Origin: Pediococcus acidilactici
GTDB lineage: Bacteria; Bacillota; Bacilli; Lactobacillales; Lactobacillaceae
NCBI GenBank assembly: GCA_024970065.1
Contig: CP103908.1
Location: forward strand, 1,426,001 to 1,490,000
DNA length: 64,000 nucleotides
Direction of reading: 5' to 3'
The notes below the pieces were generated by a model that was given only the letters and a program-made list of their open reading frames with translations, made no database searches and had not been told where the DNA came from. Position numbers and translations under genes: made by a program. Shown here piece by piece: positions 8,629 to 16,185 of the stretch (position 1 is the stretch's first letter; each line of letters starts with the position of its first letter).

Positions 8629-9759
8629 CTATTTTTCTGGCTTAACTTTTTCTTCAATCTTTTCCCGGTCTAAAACCCAGATATGGTGGATAAAATTAAT
8701 TAAAACTTTAACAATCGCGTAGGTCGGTACCGCCAAAATCATCCCCAAAATTCCCGCAAGTTTTCCCGCTACCAACAGTAAAATAATGATGGTTAACGGA
8801 TGAATTTGCAAGGACTTACCGATTACGTTCGGGTAAATTAGATTTCCGTCCACTTGTTGGACAATTAAAACCACGATGATTACTGAAATCACCTGTTCGG
8901 GCGACTGGGCGATCGCCACTAGCAGCGAAGGAAAAATCCCGAAATACGGACCGACGTACGGGATAATATTGCAAATCCCCGCGATCACGCCGAGCACCAA
9001 CCCGTACGGCTGATGAATAATCATATAGCCAATCACGGTGAAGGTTCCCACGAAGATACATTCAATTACCTGTCCGGAAATGTAAGAGGATAGCGTGTCA
9101 CTCATTGAATAAAATAAATCTAACACATTTTTGCGGTTATGTTCCGGCACAATCCGGGAAATCGTCGGAATTAATTTATAGCCATCCTTCAACATGTAAA
9201 ATAAAATAATGGGCACCGTAATCACGATTACCGTGATGTTGGTAAGGGCGGCGATAATGTTACCGATACTGTTAGTCATGTTCGCCAAAAATTGCTCCGC
9301 GTACTGCCCGATTTCACTATTCAGGTTCTTGAGGTACGGGTCGAAATCAACTTTGCGCAGCCAGGAGTGATCAACCATTTGGGGAATGGCCACCTGTAGC
9401 TTCTTAGCGATCATTGGTAAATTCCCCAGCATTTGGGAAATTTGGTCAATTAAACTTGGTAAAAAGGAGCTAATTCCCCAAACAATCAACAGCAAGAACC
9501 CTACAAACACCAACACAACCGCCCAAGTTCGGGTTATTCGAAATTTTTTATAGTGGACCTTCATTAATAAGTTAACCAGCGGATGCAGCATGTAGTACAA
9601 GAAGGTCGCTAAGATTAACGGCATGAATACCGTACTAATAAACGTCCCGATTGGGCTAAACAAAAAATCAATCTTTGTACAAACCCACAGTAGGGTCGCA
9701 ATGATTAATAATTCCAGCGACCAGTACATTAAGGGCGTTTTACGAAATTTCTCAAACAT
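8629..9759 (-). CDS. AI-2E family transporter (putative permease)
   Basis: The protein has 376 residues and about eight membrane helices: two N-terminal pairs, a soluble stretch (about 95-150), and a C-terminal bundle with the family's 'NIIPYVGPYFGIFPS' and 'QVDGNLIYPNVIGKSL' segments. Members include AI-2 exporter TqsA and Na+/H+ antiporter-like proteins, so the substrate cannot be inferred. The ATG at 9759 has GAGGAG upstream. The next gene upstream ends at 9839 before a terminator, so this is probably a single-gene unit. Confidence 0.85.
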   Translation of the reverse strand: MFEKFRKTPLMYWSLELLIIATLLWVCTKIDFLFSPIGTFISTVFMPLILATFLYYMLHPLVNLLMKVHYKKFRITRTWAVVLVFVGFLLLIVWGISSFLPSLIDQISQMLGNLPMIAKKLQVAIPQMVDHSWLRKVDFDPYLKNLNSEIGQYAEQFLANMTNSIGNIIAALTNITVIVITVPIILFYMLKDGYKLIPTISRIVPEHNRKNVLDLFYSMSDTLSSYISGQVIECIFVGTFTVIGYMIIHQPYGLVLGVIAGICNIIPYVGPYFGIFPSLLVAIAQSPEQVISVIIVVLIVQQVDGNLIYPNVIGKSLQIHPLTIIILLLVAGKLAGILGMILAVPTYAIVKVLINFIHHIWVLDREKIEEKVKPEK

Positions 9760-9807
9760 TTACCAGACTCCTCATTTTTCTCTATGTTCAGTGTATTCTT
9801 TTTTAAA

Positions 9808-9838
9808 GAAAAGGGAAGTGCTCTTCACACCTCCCTTT
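9808..9838 (-). terminator. Terminator of the ntdP-like gene
   Basis: The stem GGGAGGTG / CACTTCCC (9813-9820 with 9828-9835, one G-U pair) is followed by TTTTCTTT on the minus strand and abuts the stop codon at 9839. Confidence 0.8.
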
Positions 9839-10393
9839 TTACCGAGTATTGCGCTCCGCTATATTCAGATAACGTTTGTACCAAATATTAATAAACTCAA
9901 CCGAAAACGGTCCACGCTTTTTATTTATCCAATCCGTCAGTTCCCGAACACTATCCAATAAAATCTGAATCGTATCTGCGGAATAGTGCCACTGCCGGCT
10001 GAACTGCTCGAATTCGTCCGTATCCAAGAGGCGCCGTTCGCCATTGGGAAACACCTTAACATCTAAATCGTAATCAATGTACTTGAGGGCTTCGCGATCT
10101 AAAACATATGGTGACGCAATGTTACAGTAATAGGAAATCCCGTTATCCCGAATCATGGCCACCACGTTAAACCAAGTATGCTTATTAAAATAAACCAGCG
10201 CCGGTTCCCGGGTCACCCAGCGACGATCGTTATCTTCAATCACCACCGTATGATCGTTACAGCCAATGAACTCGTCTTGACTGTTTTTCAGAACCATTGT
10301 TTCACGCCAAGTCCGATGCAAACTACCATCATGCTTATAGCTTTTTATCGCAATATACTCGCCTTCCTTTGGTCCATCTGAGTATTGAGACAT
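9839..10393 (-). CDS. DUF402 family nucleoside tri-/diphosphatase (UPF0374)
   Basis: The protein has 184 residues with the conserved family blocks '[11 protein letters not shown]', 'NDHTVVIE', 'RRWVTREPA', 'YYCNIASPY' and '[11 protein letters not shown]' in order. The Staphylococcus aureus homologue Ntdp hydrolyses nucleoside tri- and diphosphates. The product should be a soluble Mg-dependent phosphatase of nucleotides. The ATG at 10393 has AGGAAG upstream. The family is well conserved; its physiological role in lactobacilli is not established. Confidence 0.88.
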   Translation of the reverse strand: MSQYSDGPKEGEYIAIKSYKHDGSLHRTWRETMVLKNSQDEFIGCNDHTVVIEDNDRRWVTREPALVYFNKHTWFNVVAMIRDNGISYYCNIASPYVLDREALKYIDYDLDVKVFPNGERRLLDTDEFEQFSRQWHYSADTIQILLDSVRELTDWINKKRGPFSVEFINIWYKRYLNIAERNTR

Positions 10394-10485
10394 AGCATAA
10401 GCCTACTTCCTACAGCTGAAAGCTTTCAATTTCTCTTCAATTATACCAAAGTGAACTTTAATTTTGCACTATCCATTCCAGAAAC

Positions 10486-11301
10486 TTAAGAATCATTTTC
10501 GTTTAAAAAACGTTCAATTAATTCCATTTCAAAGCCCTTTTGATACAGCGACCGCTTAATTTTAGTGGTTCGTTGGTATTCCGGTTGCCCCTGGTACCGG
10601 TGTAACAGCCGTTCCCCCAATTTACGTAGCTTTTCATACTCCGCATCGCTATCCACCGCAAATTCAATTTCAGCTAAGGCCCGGTCGATAATTTCACTGG
10701 TGAACCCCTTTTGCATTAAGTTTTGTCGCACCTTCAATTGTTGCTGCCGTACCGCGCGATTTTGGTGCCGCTTTTGCAGCTTCTGTCCGACCCGGACTGC
10801 TAAAGCCACCTGTTCAGCATCGGTAAATAGCTGCAATCCCGCTTGCAAGTCGTTTTCCAGCACCCCTTTTTGCCGTAAATGATTAATTAGGTACCGGGGC
10901 CCCTTATCGCCCGTCCGCATCATCGTCCGAACGTAGCTTTTGGCGTATTCCTGATCGTCTAATAAATTCAAGTCAGCTAACTTAGCAATCACCGCTTCAA
11001 TTACCGACTCCTCGTAATCCTGCTGACGCAATTTTTGGCGTACTTCATTTTCCGTGCGTAACTGGCCAGTTATATAGGTCAGCGCGATGTTGTATGCTTC
11101 GGCATTGGTTTCGTATTCGCCAATTTCTTTTAATAACGTGCTAGTGATGGCCATTCCCTTACCTAACCGAAAGTGAATGAAGGTTTCTTCACTAATTGGA
11201 AATGCGTATTCACCGTCCAAAAAAACGTTGTAACGCCCCGCCCGTTTTTGCGCGGTAATTTTAGTAATTTTTTTAGTTTCTTCAGAATTAATGTTAATCA
11301 A
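10486..11301 (-). CDS. recX: Regulatory protein RecX
   Basis: The protein has 271 residues. The N-terminal 'KITKITAQKR...YNVFLDGEYAF' block and three RecX helical repeats are visible (for example 'LLDDQEYAKSYVR' and 'GPRYLINHLRQKGV'). RecX inhibits RecA filaments. The start is unusual. The only common start codon is the TTG at 11301, which directly abuts GGAG with no spacer. An ATT at 11292 has a nine-base spacer. No ATG occurs before residue 50, which is too far in. It diverges from the flavodoxin gene across a very short promoter region. Confidence 0.88.
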   Translation of the reverse strand: MININSEETKKITKITAQKRAGRYNVFLDGEYAFPISEETFIHFRLGKGMAITSTLLKEIGEYETNAEAYNIALTYITGQLRTENEVRQKLRQQDYEESVIEAVIAKLADLNLLDDQEYAKSYVRTMMRTGDKGPRYLINHLRQKGVLENDLQAGLQLFTDAEQVALAVRVGQKLQKRHQNRAVRQQQLKVRQNLMQKGFTSEIIDRALAEIEFAVDSDAEYEKLRKLGERLLHRYQGQPEYQRTTKIKRSLYQKGFEMELIERFLNENDS

Positions 11302-11353
11302 CTCCTTTTTTGCTATACTTTGATAGGAAAATATTGGAAAGAAGGATCAAACT

Positions 11354-11812
11354 ATGCCAACTGCAAAAGTTGTTTTTGCTACCATCACTGGTAATAATGA
11401 GGACTGTGCTGACATCATTACCGAAGCTTTAGAAGATTTAGGCGTGGAAGTTGATGAAACCGAAATTTCACAAACCGACGCTGCCGAACTTAAAGACTAC
11501 GACATTAACGTCATCGTCCCCTACACCTATGACGAAGGGGCACTGCCTGAAGAGGGGCTCGACTTTTACGACGACCTCGCCGACCTTGATTTGAGCGGCA
11601 AAATTTACGGAGTCGCTGGATCAGGAGACACATTCTACGAAGAATTTTACTGCGTCGCCGTTGATAAGTTTAGTGAAGCTCTCACTAAGGCTAACGCAAC
11701 TAAGGGAACTGCCGATCTTAAGATTAACTTAGCTCCCGAATCGCAAGAGGATCTTGATCACCTAGATCAATTCGCCCAGGACTTGGTTGACGCCTATAAC
11801 GCCCAAAATTAA
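11354..11812 (+). CDS. Flavodoxin
   Basis: The protein has 152 residues, is very acidic, and has the FMN phosphate-binding loop TITGN (residues 10-14) and the flavodoxin-like 'GVAGSGDTFYEEFYCVAVD' segment around 91-110. It is a small soluble FMN electron carrier; its partner is unknown. The ATG follows GAAAGAAGGATC with suitable spacing. A strong terminator follows at 11828. It is divergent from recX, with the -10-like TGCTATACT lying between them. Confidence 0.92.
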   Translation: MPTAKVVFATITGNNEDCADIITEALEDLGVEVDETEISQTDAAELKDYDINVIVPYTYDEGALPEEGLDFYDDLADLDLSGKIYGVAGSGDTFYEEFYCVAVDKFSEALTKANATKGTADLKINLAPESQEDLDHLDQFAQDLVDAYNAQN

Positions 11813-11827
11813 TTCTTGTATGTAGCA

Positions 11828-11868
11828 AAGCGTAGAAGCTGATTTGGTTCAGTTTCTACGCTTTTTGG
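11828..11868 (+). terminator. Flavodoxin terminator
   Basis: The stem AAGCGTAGAA / TTTCTACGCTT with a loop of about 15 nt is followed by TTTTT, 16 bp after the stop codon. Confidence 0.85.
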
Positions 11869-11954
11869 TTTACAAACTTTTACTGTTGAATCCTAACCAC
11901 CACGGTTAAAGATTTCCTTCAGCTCTATTATAGCAAAGGTACTTGTCAAAAAAG

Positions 11955-12003
11955 CTAAACCCGTCACTTAAAGACAGAACGCCTCGTAATTGTGACAGGT
12001 TTA
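11955..12003 (-). terminator. Terminator of the GNAT gene
   Basis: The inverted repeat AAACCCGTCAC / GTGACAGGTTT (11957-11967 with 11992-12002) is followed by AGCTTTTTT on the minus strand, just past the acetyltransferase stop. Confidence 0.8.
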
Positions 12004-12012
12004 CTTTTCAGA

Positions 12013-12639
12013 TTAAGCTAGTTGCCCGGGAAGGACGCGCTTTTCTTTTGGCGGAAATTGCTGGTCAAATTTATTAACGTCGCTTTCACTGACGTAATAC
12101 GCTGAGGGCGTGTAGTATAGCGCTCCTTGTACTTGCTCAAAGAAGCCTTTCCGTAATTCTTTTGCCAAAAAATATGGGAGTTCCACGTTTTCAGGTTCAC
12201 TTGCGTAACGAATTCCCTTGGTGGTCGCAATTTCAAAACCAGCGTGTTTATAAAAGGCTAAGTTGCCTTCAATGCATAGTGCAGAGGCACCCCATTTACG
12301 TGCTTGAGCAATGCCATAATTGAGCAGCTTTTTCCCGTACCCCTTCCGTTGGTAAGCCGGGGCAATTGATAACGGTCCAAACGTTAAAACGGGCGCTTCA
12401 TTGCCGTTTTTACCAACCAATTTTGCCTTCACAAAGCAAATTTGCCCGATAATTTGATGATCTTTTTCCATTACCAAGTTAAGTTGAGGGACAAACTCGG
12501 AACTTTTGCGTAAAACATGTAATACGTAATGTTCATAACAACCTGGCCGATAAACGTTCCAAAAGGCTTCCCGGACCATCGCTTCCGTTTTCCGATAGTC
12601 AGCTGGTTTTTCTAACCGAATCAAATAATCTTTTTCCAT
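12013..12639 (-). CDS. GNAT family N-acetyltransferase (YhbS-like)
   Basis: The protein has 208 residues. The acetyl-CoA-binding motif A is clear: 'FGPLSIAPAYQRKGYGKKLL' at about residues 104-123, followed by the 'ALCIEGNLAFYKHAGFE' region. It should transfer an acetyl group to an amine of unknown identity. The start at 12639 has AAGGAG nine bases upstream; the longer frame to 12675 lacks a site. Upstream in the same transcript are an 11-codon leader ORF and two alternative hairpins, an arrangement seen before inducible antibiotic-resistance genes. A drug or metabolite substrate is therefore conceivable. Confidence 0.88.
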   Translation of the reverse strand: MEKDYLIRLEKPADYRKTEAMVREAFWNVYRPGCYEHYVLHVLRKSSEFVPQLNLVMEKDHQIIGQICFVKAKLVGKNGNEAPVLTFGPLSIAPAYQRKGYGKKLLNYGIAQARKWGASALCIEGNLAFYKHAGFEIATTKGIRYASEPENVELPYFLAKELRKGFFEQVQGALYYTPSAYYVSESDVNKFDQQFPPKEKRVLPGQLA

Positions 12640-12677
12640 TTTAACGATCTCCTTAAGAATTGATTTCAATGGCAATT

Positions 12678-12716
12678 CCAGAAGATTTGTAGGCCAAACC
12701 TTCTGGCTAACCTACA
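12678..12716 (-). promoter_or_regulatory. Putative attenuator: two mutually exclusive hairpins before the GNAT gene
   Basis: On the minus strand CCAGAAG (12700-12706) can pair perfectly with CTTCTGG (12678-12684). Alternatively TGTAGG (12711-12716) pairs with CCTACA (12688-12693), extended by GCCA/TGGC. The two folds use overlapping bases and cannot coexist. The first arm lies just after the stop of a short leader ORF. No T-run follows, so a translational rather than transcriptional switch is suggested. Confidence 0.45.
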
Positions 12717-12742
12717 ATCGCTAAGGTGCTGTAATTAATCAT
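12707..12742 (-). CDS. Putative 11-residue leader peptide (MINYSTLAIVG)
   Basis: An ATG at 12742 has an excellent ribosome binding site (AAGGAGAAGG, with eight bases between GGAG and the ATG) and opens an 11-codon frame ending TAG. It lies about 70 bp upstream of the GNAT gene, and its 3' end overlaps the putative attenuator hairpin. Resistance genes such as cat and erm use such leader peptides, where ribosome stalling refolds the RNA. No homology is claimed. Confidence 0.45.
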   Translation of the reverse strand: MINYSTLAIVG

Positions 12743-12849
12743 TCAACCTTCTCCTTAATGAATTTATTTTGAGCTTATCAAAGAGAACTAGGAAATTCAA
12801 ACATTGGCCATTTAGACTTTCACTTTTAAGAAGATGTTTAACAAGCAGT

Positions 12850-13452
12850 TTATTTAAGGGCTCCCTGTATTAATTTAGTTTTGCATCCTTTTTGTAAGCG
12901 CCAAACTTTACGGACGTACTCACTTTTTAAAACCCAAAAACATCCTTGAATGTCCCGGCCATTTGCTGTCCACTCACCCTTTCGAGGGGTAACATCGAAA
13001 ATTTTTTGCCACGATTTTTGTTTATATAAACGTTGCGTTTCTTTTGATAACCCATCAAACCACTGTTCTTGCTGAAGCCATTCTGCTTCCCCGCTTGCAT
13101 TGGGCAGGTACCAGTCGTTCAACACGAAATGCCATTTTTCAAAGTCACTTAGCAATACTAAGTTTTCAGGCACCTCAATTTCTATGCAGACTTGGTCTTC
13201 ATAATCTAGTCTCCTTCTAAAATCTGGGGGCCGGTGAGCATAATTTTGCTTATACCACGCCCAAATTGGGTATTTTACCCCACTAGGCGGAAAATTAACT
13301 TTATCTTTCATTTGTTCAACCATCCAACAATAGGCAATTTGAAAATTATCGTTGTCTTTCAAATTGGATTGTTGTGTTTCATCGCAACTAAAAACTTTCC
13401 TTTCCATTAGTTGCACGTACACCGAATATGGTTGATTTGTCCACATAATCAT
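12850..13452 (-). CDS. DUF3841 domain protein
   Basis: About 200 residues with the DUF3841 landmarks 'GVKYPIWAWYK', 'VCIEIEVPENLVLLSDF' and 'WHFVLNDWYLP'. The family is soluble and of unknown biochemical function. The start is taken at the ATG at 13452 with GGAAG upstream; a TTG at 13467 extends it by five codons. It begins about 20 bp after the mrr stop on the same strand, so the two are probably co-transcribed. It may be an accessory-region passenger. Any link to restriction is inferred from position only. Confidence 0.75.
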   Translation of the reverse strand: MIMWTNQPYSVYVQLMERKVFSCDETQQSNLKDNDNFQIAYCWMVEQMKDKVNFPPSGVKYPIWAWYKQNYAHRPPDFRRRLDYEDQVCIEIEVPENLVLLSDFEKWHFVLNDWYLPNASGEAEWLQQEQWFDGLSKETQRLYKQKSWQKIFDVTPRKGEWTANGRDIQGCFWVLKSEYVRKVWRLQKGCKTKLIQGALK

Positions 13453-13473
13453 TGGGCACACTTCCAATTTTGT

Positions 13474-14361
13474 CTAATTAAAGTCGGTATAAAAGCTCTT
13501 AAGCCGATACGTCACTACTTCTTCGACATAGTATTGATACTTGGCCACTAGATTGCAAACTTCATCACCGTTAATCAACGTAATGATTCGAGTTCCTTCC
13601 TTAGCTGTGTTAATTGCTTCTCGTGTAAAATCCGAATTGGTAATAAATATTCCAAACTCAGCATTATACTTATCCATCGCCCCTCGAAATTTATCGATTT
13701 CTGGCGCAGATACTTTTCCATTCCAGCGTTTCGCTTGTAGAGCTACTCGAGTAGTTCGATAATCATCAGATTGTACGTATCCAAAGCCATCCAATCCACC
13801 ATCAGCGATATACTGTACCCCAATTTTATCGTCTATATCGATCCCCATTTGTTTTAAAAGCCCTCTACAAAACAATTCAAACTTATGAGGATTCATTTTA
13901 GCAAGTGCATTTAACAATTCTTGTCGCCAAGGCTCATCTACATCATTATCCGTATCATCAACTGTTTCTGTTACTTTTTCAATGTTTGTAGGCTTTTTTT
14001 GTCCAGAAAATTTAGGTTCCGACAAGGGTCTAACATCCCGAAATGCATCAAATTGATCGAGGTCAATGCTCCGTCCTTTTTCAGCCAGTTCTAAAGTTCG
14101 GTTGTCATCAGTGTTAATAAATCCTGCTAAAATCAAATGTTTTATTGCAAAATTAAAATCATATTCAAAAGGGTGATACTGATTCCCCGTCTTTTTAGAC
14201 GTACGAACCTCATCGACCCGCTTTTCAGATATTACTTCTGAATGGTCTCTGATTTCCCGACGAATATCTTTTCGAGTTACTTTACCACCAAGTTTACGCA
14301 TGGCAATCAGCGATTCTTTCATAATTAAGTTTTCGGCTTCAATCGTCTTATTTTTTGTCAT
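13474..14361 (-). CDS. mrr: Mrr-type restriction endonuclease
   Basis: The protein has 295 residues. The N-terminal winged-helix Mrr_N region (about 10-110) is followed by an acidic linker and a C-terminal Mrr catalytic domain from 'MNPHKFELFCRGLLKQMG' (about 155). The nuclease signature is intact: 'DGGLDGFG' supplies the Asp and 'VALQAKRW' the QxK. Mrr enzymes are type IV nucleases that cut methylated foreign DNA. No methyltransferase gene is nearby, which fits type IV. The ATG at 14361 has AGGAGAG upstream. It probably heads an operon with the DUF3841 gene. Confidence 0.88.
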   Translation of the reverse strand: MTKNKTIEAENLIMKESLIAMRKLGGKVTRKDIRREIRDHSEVISEKRVDEVRTSKKTGNQYHPFEYDFNFAIKHLILAGFINTDDNRTLELAEKGRSIDLDQFDAFRDVRPLSEPKFSGQKKPTNIEKVTETVDDTDNDVDEPWRQELLNALAKMNPHKFELFCRGLLKQMGIDIDDKIGVQYIADGGLDGFGYVQSDDYRTTRVALQAKRWNGKVSAPEIDKFRGAMDKYNAEFGIFITNSDFTREAINTAKEGTRIITLINGDEVCNLVAKYQYYVEEVVTYRLKSFYTDFN

Positions 14362-14581
14362 AAAACTCTCCTACGTCTTTTGTTATAAATGTTTTAGATT
14401 AATTCATATACAGATACCCTATAACACTACCACTAATATTATAACTTTTAGGTACTTAACTCATTATAAATTTACAGAACGTCGCTACCATCACCTCGCG
14501 AGAACTTGTTCAATTACAACTCTACAAATCAAAAATTTTCGCCGATATAATGCTGTAGTAATACCAAGGAGGTTACTAATT

Positions 14582-14902
14582 ATGCATTATATTGAATTAA
14601 TTTTCGCAATCCCTTGTGAACTAGTAGGAACTAATTTAATGAAATTATCCGCGGGTTTTACCAAGATTAGCTTTTCTGCCGGCACTCTGGGTGCTTATGC
14701 ACTTTGCTTTTATTTTCTGTCGCTATCTCTTAGAGGAATTACATTAAACGTTGCTTATGCTACTTGGGGCGGTGCAGGAATTGTTTTAGCCACCTTATTG
14801 TCCTATTTAGTCTATCATGAAGAAACTTCGGGAACGCAGCTTTTCGGAATCGTTTTAATTGTCATTGGAGTTATTTTGGCTAACTTAGCGGGTAATCATT
14901 AA
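14582..14902 (+). CDS. SMR family multidrug/guanidinium efflux protein
   Basis: The protein has 106 residues and four membrane helices, the standard SMR size. The conserved membrane Glu is in helix 1 (FAIPCELVGTNLMKLS, Glu13), and 'LNVAYATWGGAGIV' matches the helix 3 signature of EmrE/QacC-type proteins. It functions as an antiparallel dimer exporting cations or guanidinium in exchange for protons. AAGGAGG precedes the ATG. It appears monocistronic. I looked for a guanidine riboswitch upstream and did not recognise one. Confidence 0.92.
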   Translation: MHYIELIFAIPCELVGTNLMKLSAGFTKISFSAGTLGAYALCFYFLSLSLRGITLNVAYATWGGAGIVLATLLSYLVYHEETSGTQLFGIVLIVIGVILANLAGNH

Positions 14903-14957
14903 AATAACTGCCATATGTAAAAAAAGTGTGCCCCTAGTATTCAGGCTCTAGAATAAC

Positions 14958-15000
14958 AAGTGTGGATGAACAGTAAAAAAATGTTTGTCGACACTTTTTT
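14958..15000 (+). terminator. Probable terminator after the SMR gene
   Basis: An imperfect inverted repeat (AAGTGTGGATGAACA with TGTTTGTCGACACTT) is followed by TTTTTT, 55 bp after the stop codon. Confidence 0.65.
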
Positions 15001-15011
15001 CATACGAAAAA

Positions 15012-15084
15012 GGACATATCATCATCCCTTAATGCTACAATCATGTCGACGAAAACCCAATTGAAAGCAGATGATAATATGTCC
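15012..15084. repeat. 15-bp inverted repeats around a 43-bp core; possible IS or MITE remnant
   Basis: GGACATATCATCATC (15012-15026) is mirrored by GATGATAATATGTCC (15070-15084) with one mismatch. Inside is a short frame starting ATGTCGACGAAAACC. The terminator-like hairpin lies immediately to the left. This resembles the end of an insertion sequence or a miniature element, but no transposase is left to confirm it. Confidence 0.35.
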
Positions 15085-15122
15085 CCTTTATTATCTGATC
15101 TATAAATATTCTAAAAATCTCA

Positions 15123-15617
15123 CTAATTAATTCGATTAATTATAAATATAGAAATAGCTATTATTGCAGAAAATGCTATTGATTTAGTCCAGTTACCAGA
15201 AATTGATACAAGTCTCCATAAAATAAAACATACTGCCAAAATTTGCATTAGAGGAAAATTAATATCAATAGTATTGCTCAAAAGAATATTGATAAGTGGT
15301 TGAATAATTAGAATGATTAAAAAAACTAAAAAAGAATTTTGAAAATCATTGTATTTCCCTTCACTCTGATAAACTTTAGTTGTAATAAAAGCAAAAATCT
15401 TAGAGAAGAAGTAAGATAACAATATGCTCGCAATTAAGATTAGAGCTACAACAATTAAAATAGCTATTCTCATTGACCCATTTGTTATAACCTGATTAAT
15501 CATCGAAGAAAATTCTTTTGGATCAGTATAATGATATATTGAGAAAAATATAGTTGTCTGCAGTAAAGAAAAAATCAAAATTAATATTGTAGTTAAATTT
15601 TTATTATATTTTACCAA
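15123..15617 (-). CDS. AT-rich multi-pass membrane protein of unknown function
   Basis: About 164 residues with four to five hydrophobic helices. It is rich in Ile, Asn and Lys and clearly more AT-rich than its neighbours, suggesting horizontal acquisition. The best-spaced start is a TTG at 15617 behind AAAGGATGG (eight bases); the ATG at 15629 sits within that site. The topology recalls Yip1-like or immunity-type membrane proteins, but I recognise no family. It lies between IS-like repeats and the duplicated rlmD 3' site. Confidence 0.55.
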   Translation of the reverse strand: MVKYNKNLTTILILIFSLLQTTIFFSIYHYTDPKEFSSMINQVITNGSMRIAILIVVALILIASILLSYFFSKIFAFITTKVYQSEGKYNDFQNSFLVFLIILIIQPLINILLSNTIDINFPLMQILAVCFILWRLVSISGNWTKSIAFSAIIAISIFIINRIN

Positions 15618-15639
15618 TAAAATCACCATCCTTTATCGC

Positions 15640-16072
15640 ATCTATTTTTTATCCTCTATCTAACTGTTAACTACTCTTAGTATCTTGGGAGGACGCTATG
15701 CTCTGGATTTAAACCAACCAATTTCCTTCTAGAAAGCGACGTCTTAGTCACTTGACCAAGAGGCAACTCTATTCTTGCTTTGACGGTATCAAATTCTGAT
15801 AAAACAATCAAGTTAAGTAAAAAATACATTACACTTATAAATAAGGAATATCCAAGTACCTCTTATCTAAAAAATAAAATTGGTATTTGTGATTTTTTAA
15901 TTGTTTCATAATAAAATTAACTCTTATTTTGTTATGTCTCTACATACCACATCTACTACTACCGAAACATGAATTTCATCAGAAATCACTTTTTTCGATT
16001 ATTTTACTTATCTACCACAAAATGCATATGTGGTGAAAACACTGTAAAAACAAGGGCTTTCACGTTTTTTAA
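15640..16072. other. AT-rich gap, gene-poor, between the membrane gene and the relic site
   Basis: No frame or RNA gene is convincing. A weak hairpin (GTGAAA / TTTCAC around 16033-16063) lies immediately after the relic rlmD-like 3' end on the minus strand and may be the original rlmD terminator. Confidence 0.35.
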
Positions 16073-16098
16073 CGACATAGCACTGTGACGCTCTCAAC
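16073..16098. repeat. Relic attachment-like copy of the rlmD 3' end
   Basis: This 26-bp segment nearly repeats 16195-16218, the last codons of rlmD. Both contain ACTGTGACGCTCTCAAC preceded by CGACAT, with a 2-bp difference. On the minus strand it reads Val-Glu-Ser-Val-Thr-Val-Leu-Cys-Arg-stop, an alternative C-terminus for rlmD. The 3' ends of rumA/rlmD-type genes are known integration sites for integrative elements, so this may be an att site left after element loss. Confidence 0.5.
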
Positions 16099-16185
16099 GG
16101 TTCGGACCCTGCCAATCACTCGTCGCCTTGCTCCTCTTTCTTGGAGTCCTATCGCATGGAACGTCTCTAGCAATCTCTTCGTCGA

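Noticed and set aside
14300..14581. An open plus-strand extension that would make the SMR protein about 200 residues
   Set aside because: The SMR family is about 105 residues, and the ATG at 14582 has a perfect AAGGAGG site; the extension is antisense to mrr.
14362..14581. Guanidine riboswitch upstream of the SMR gene
   Set aside because: The conserved elements of the known guanidine riboswitches were not found.
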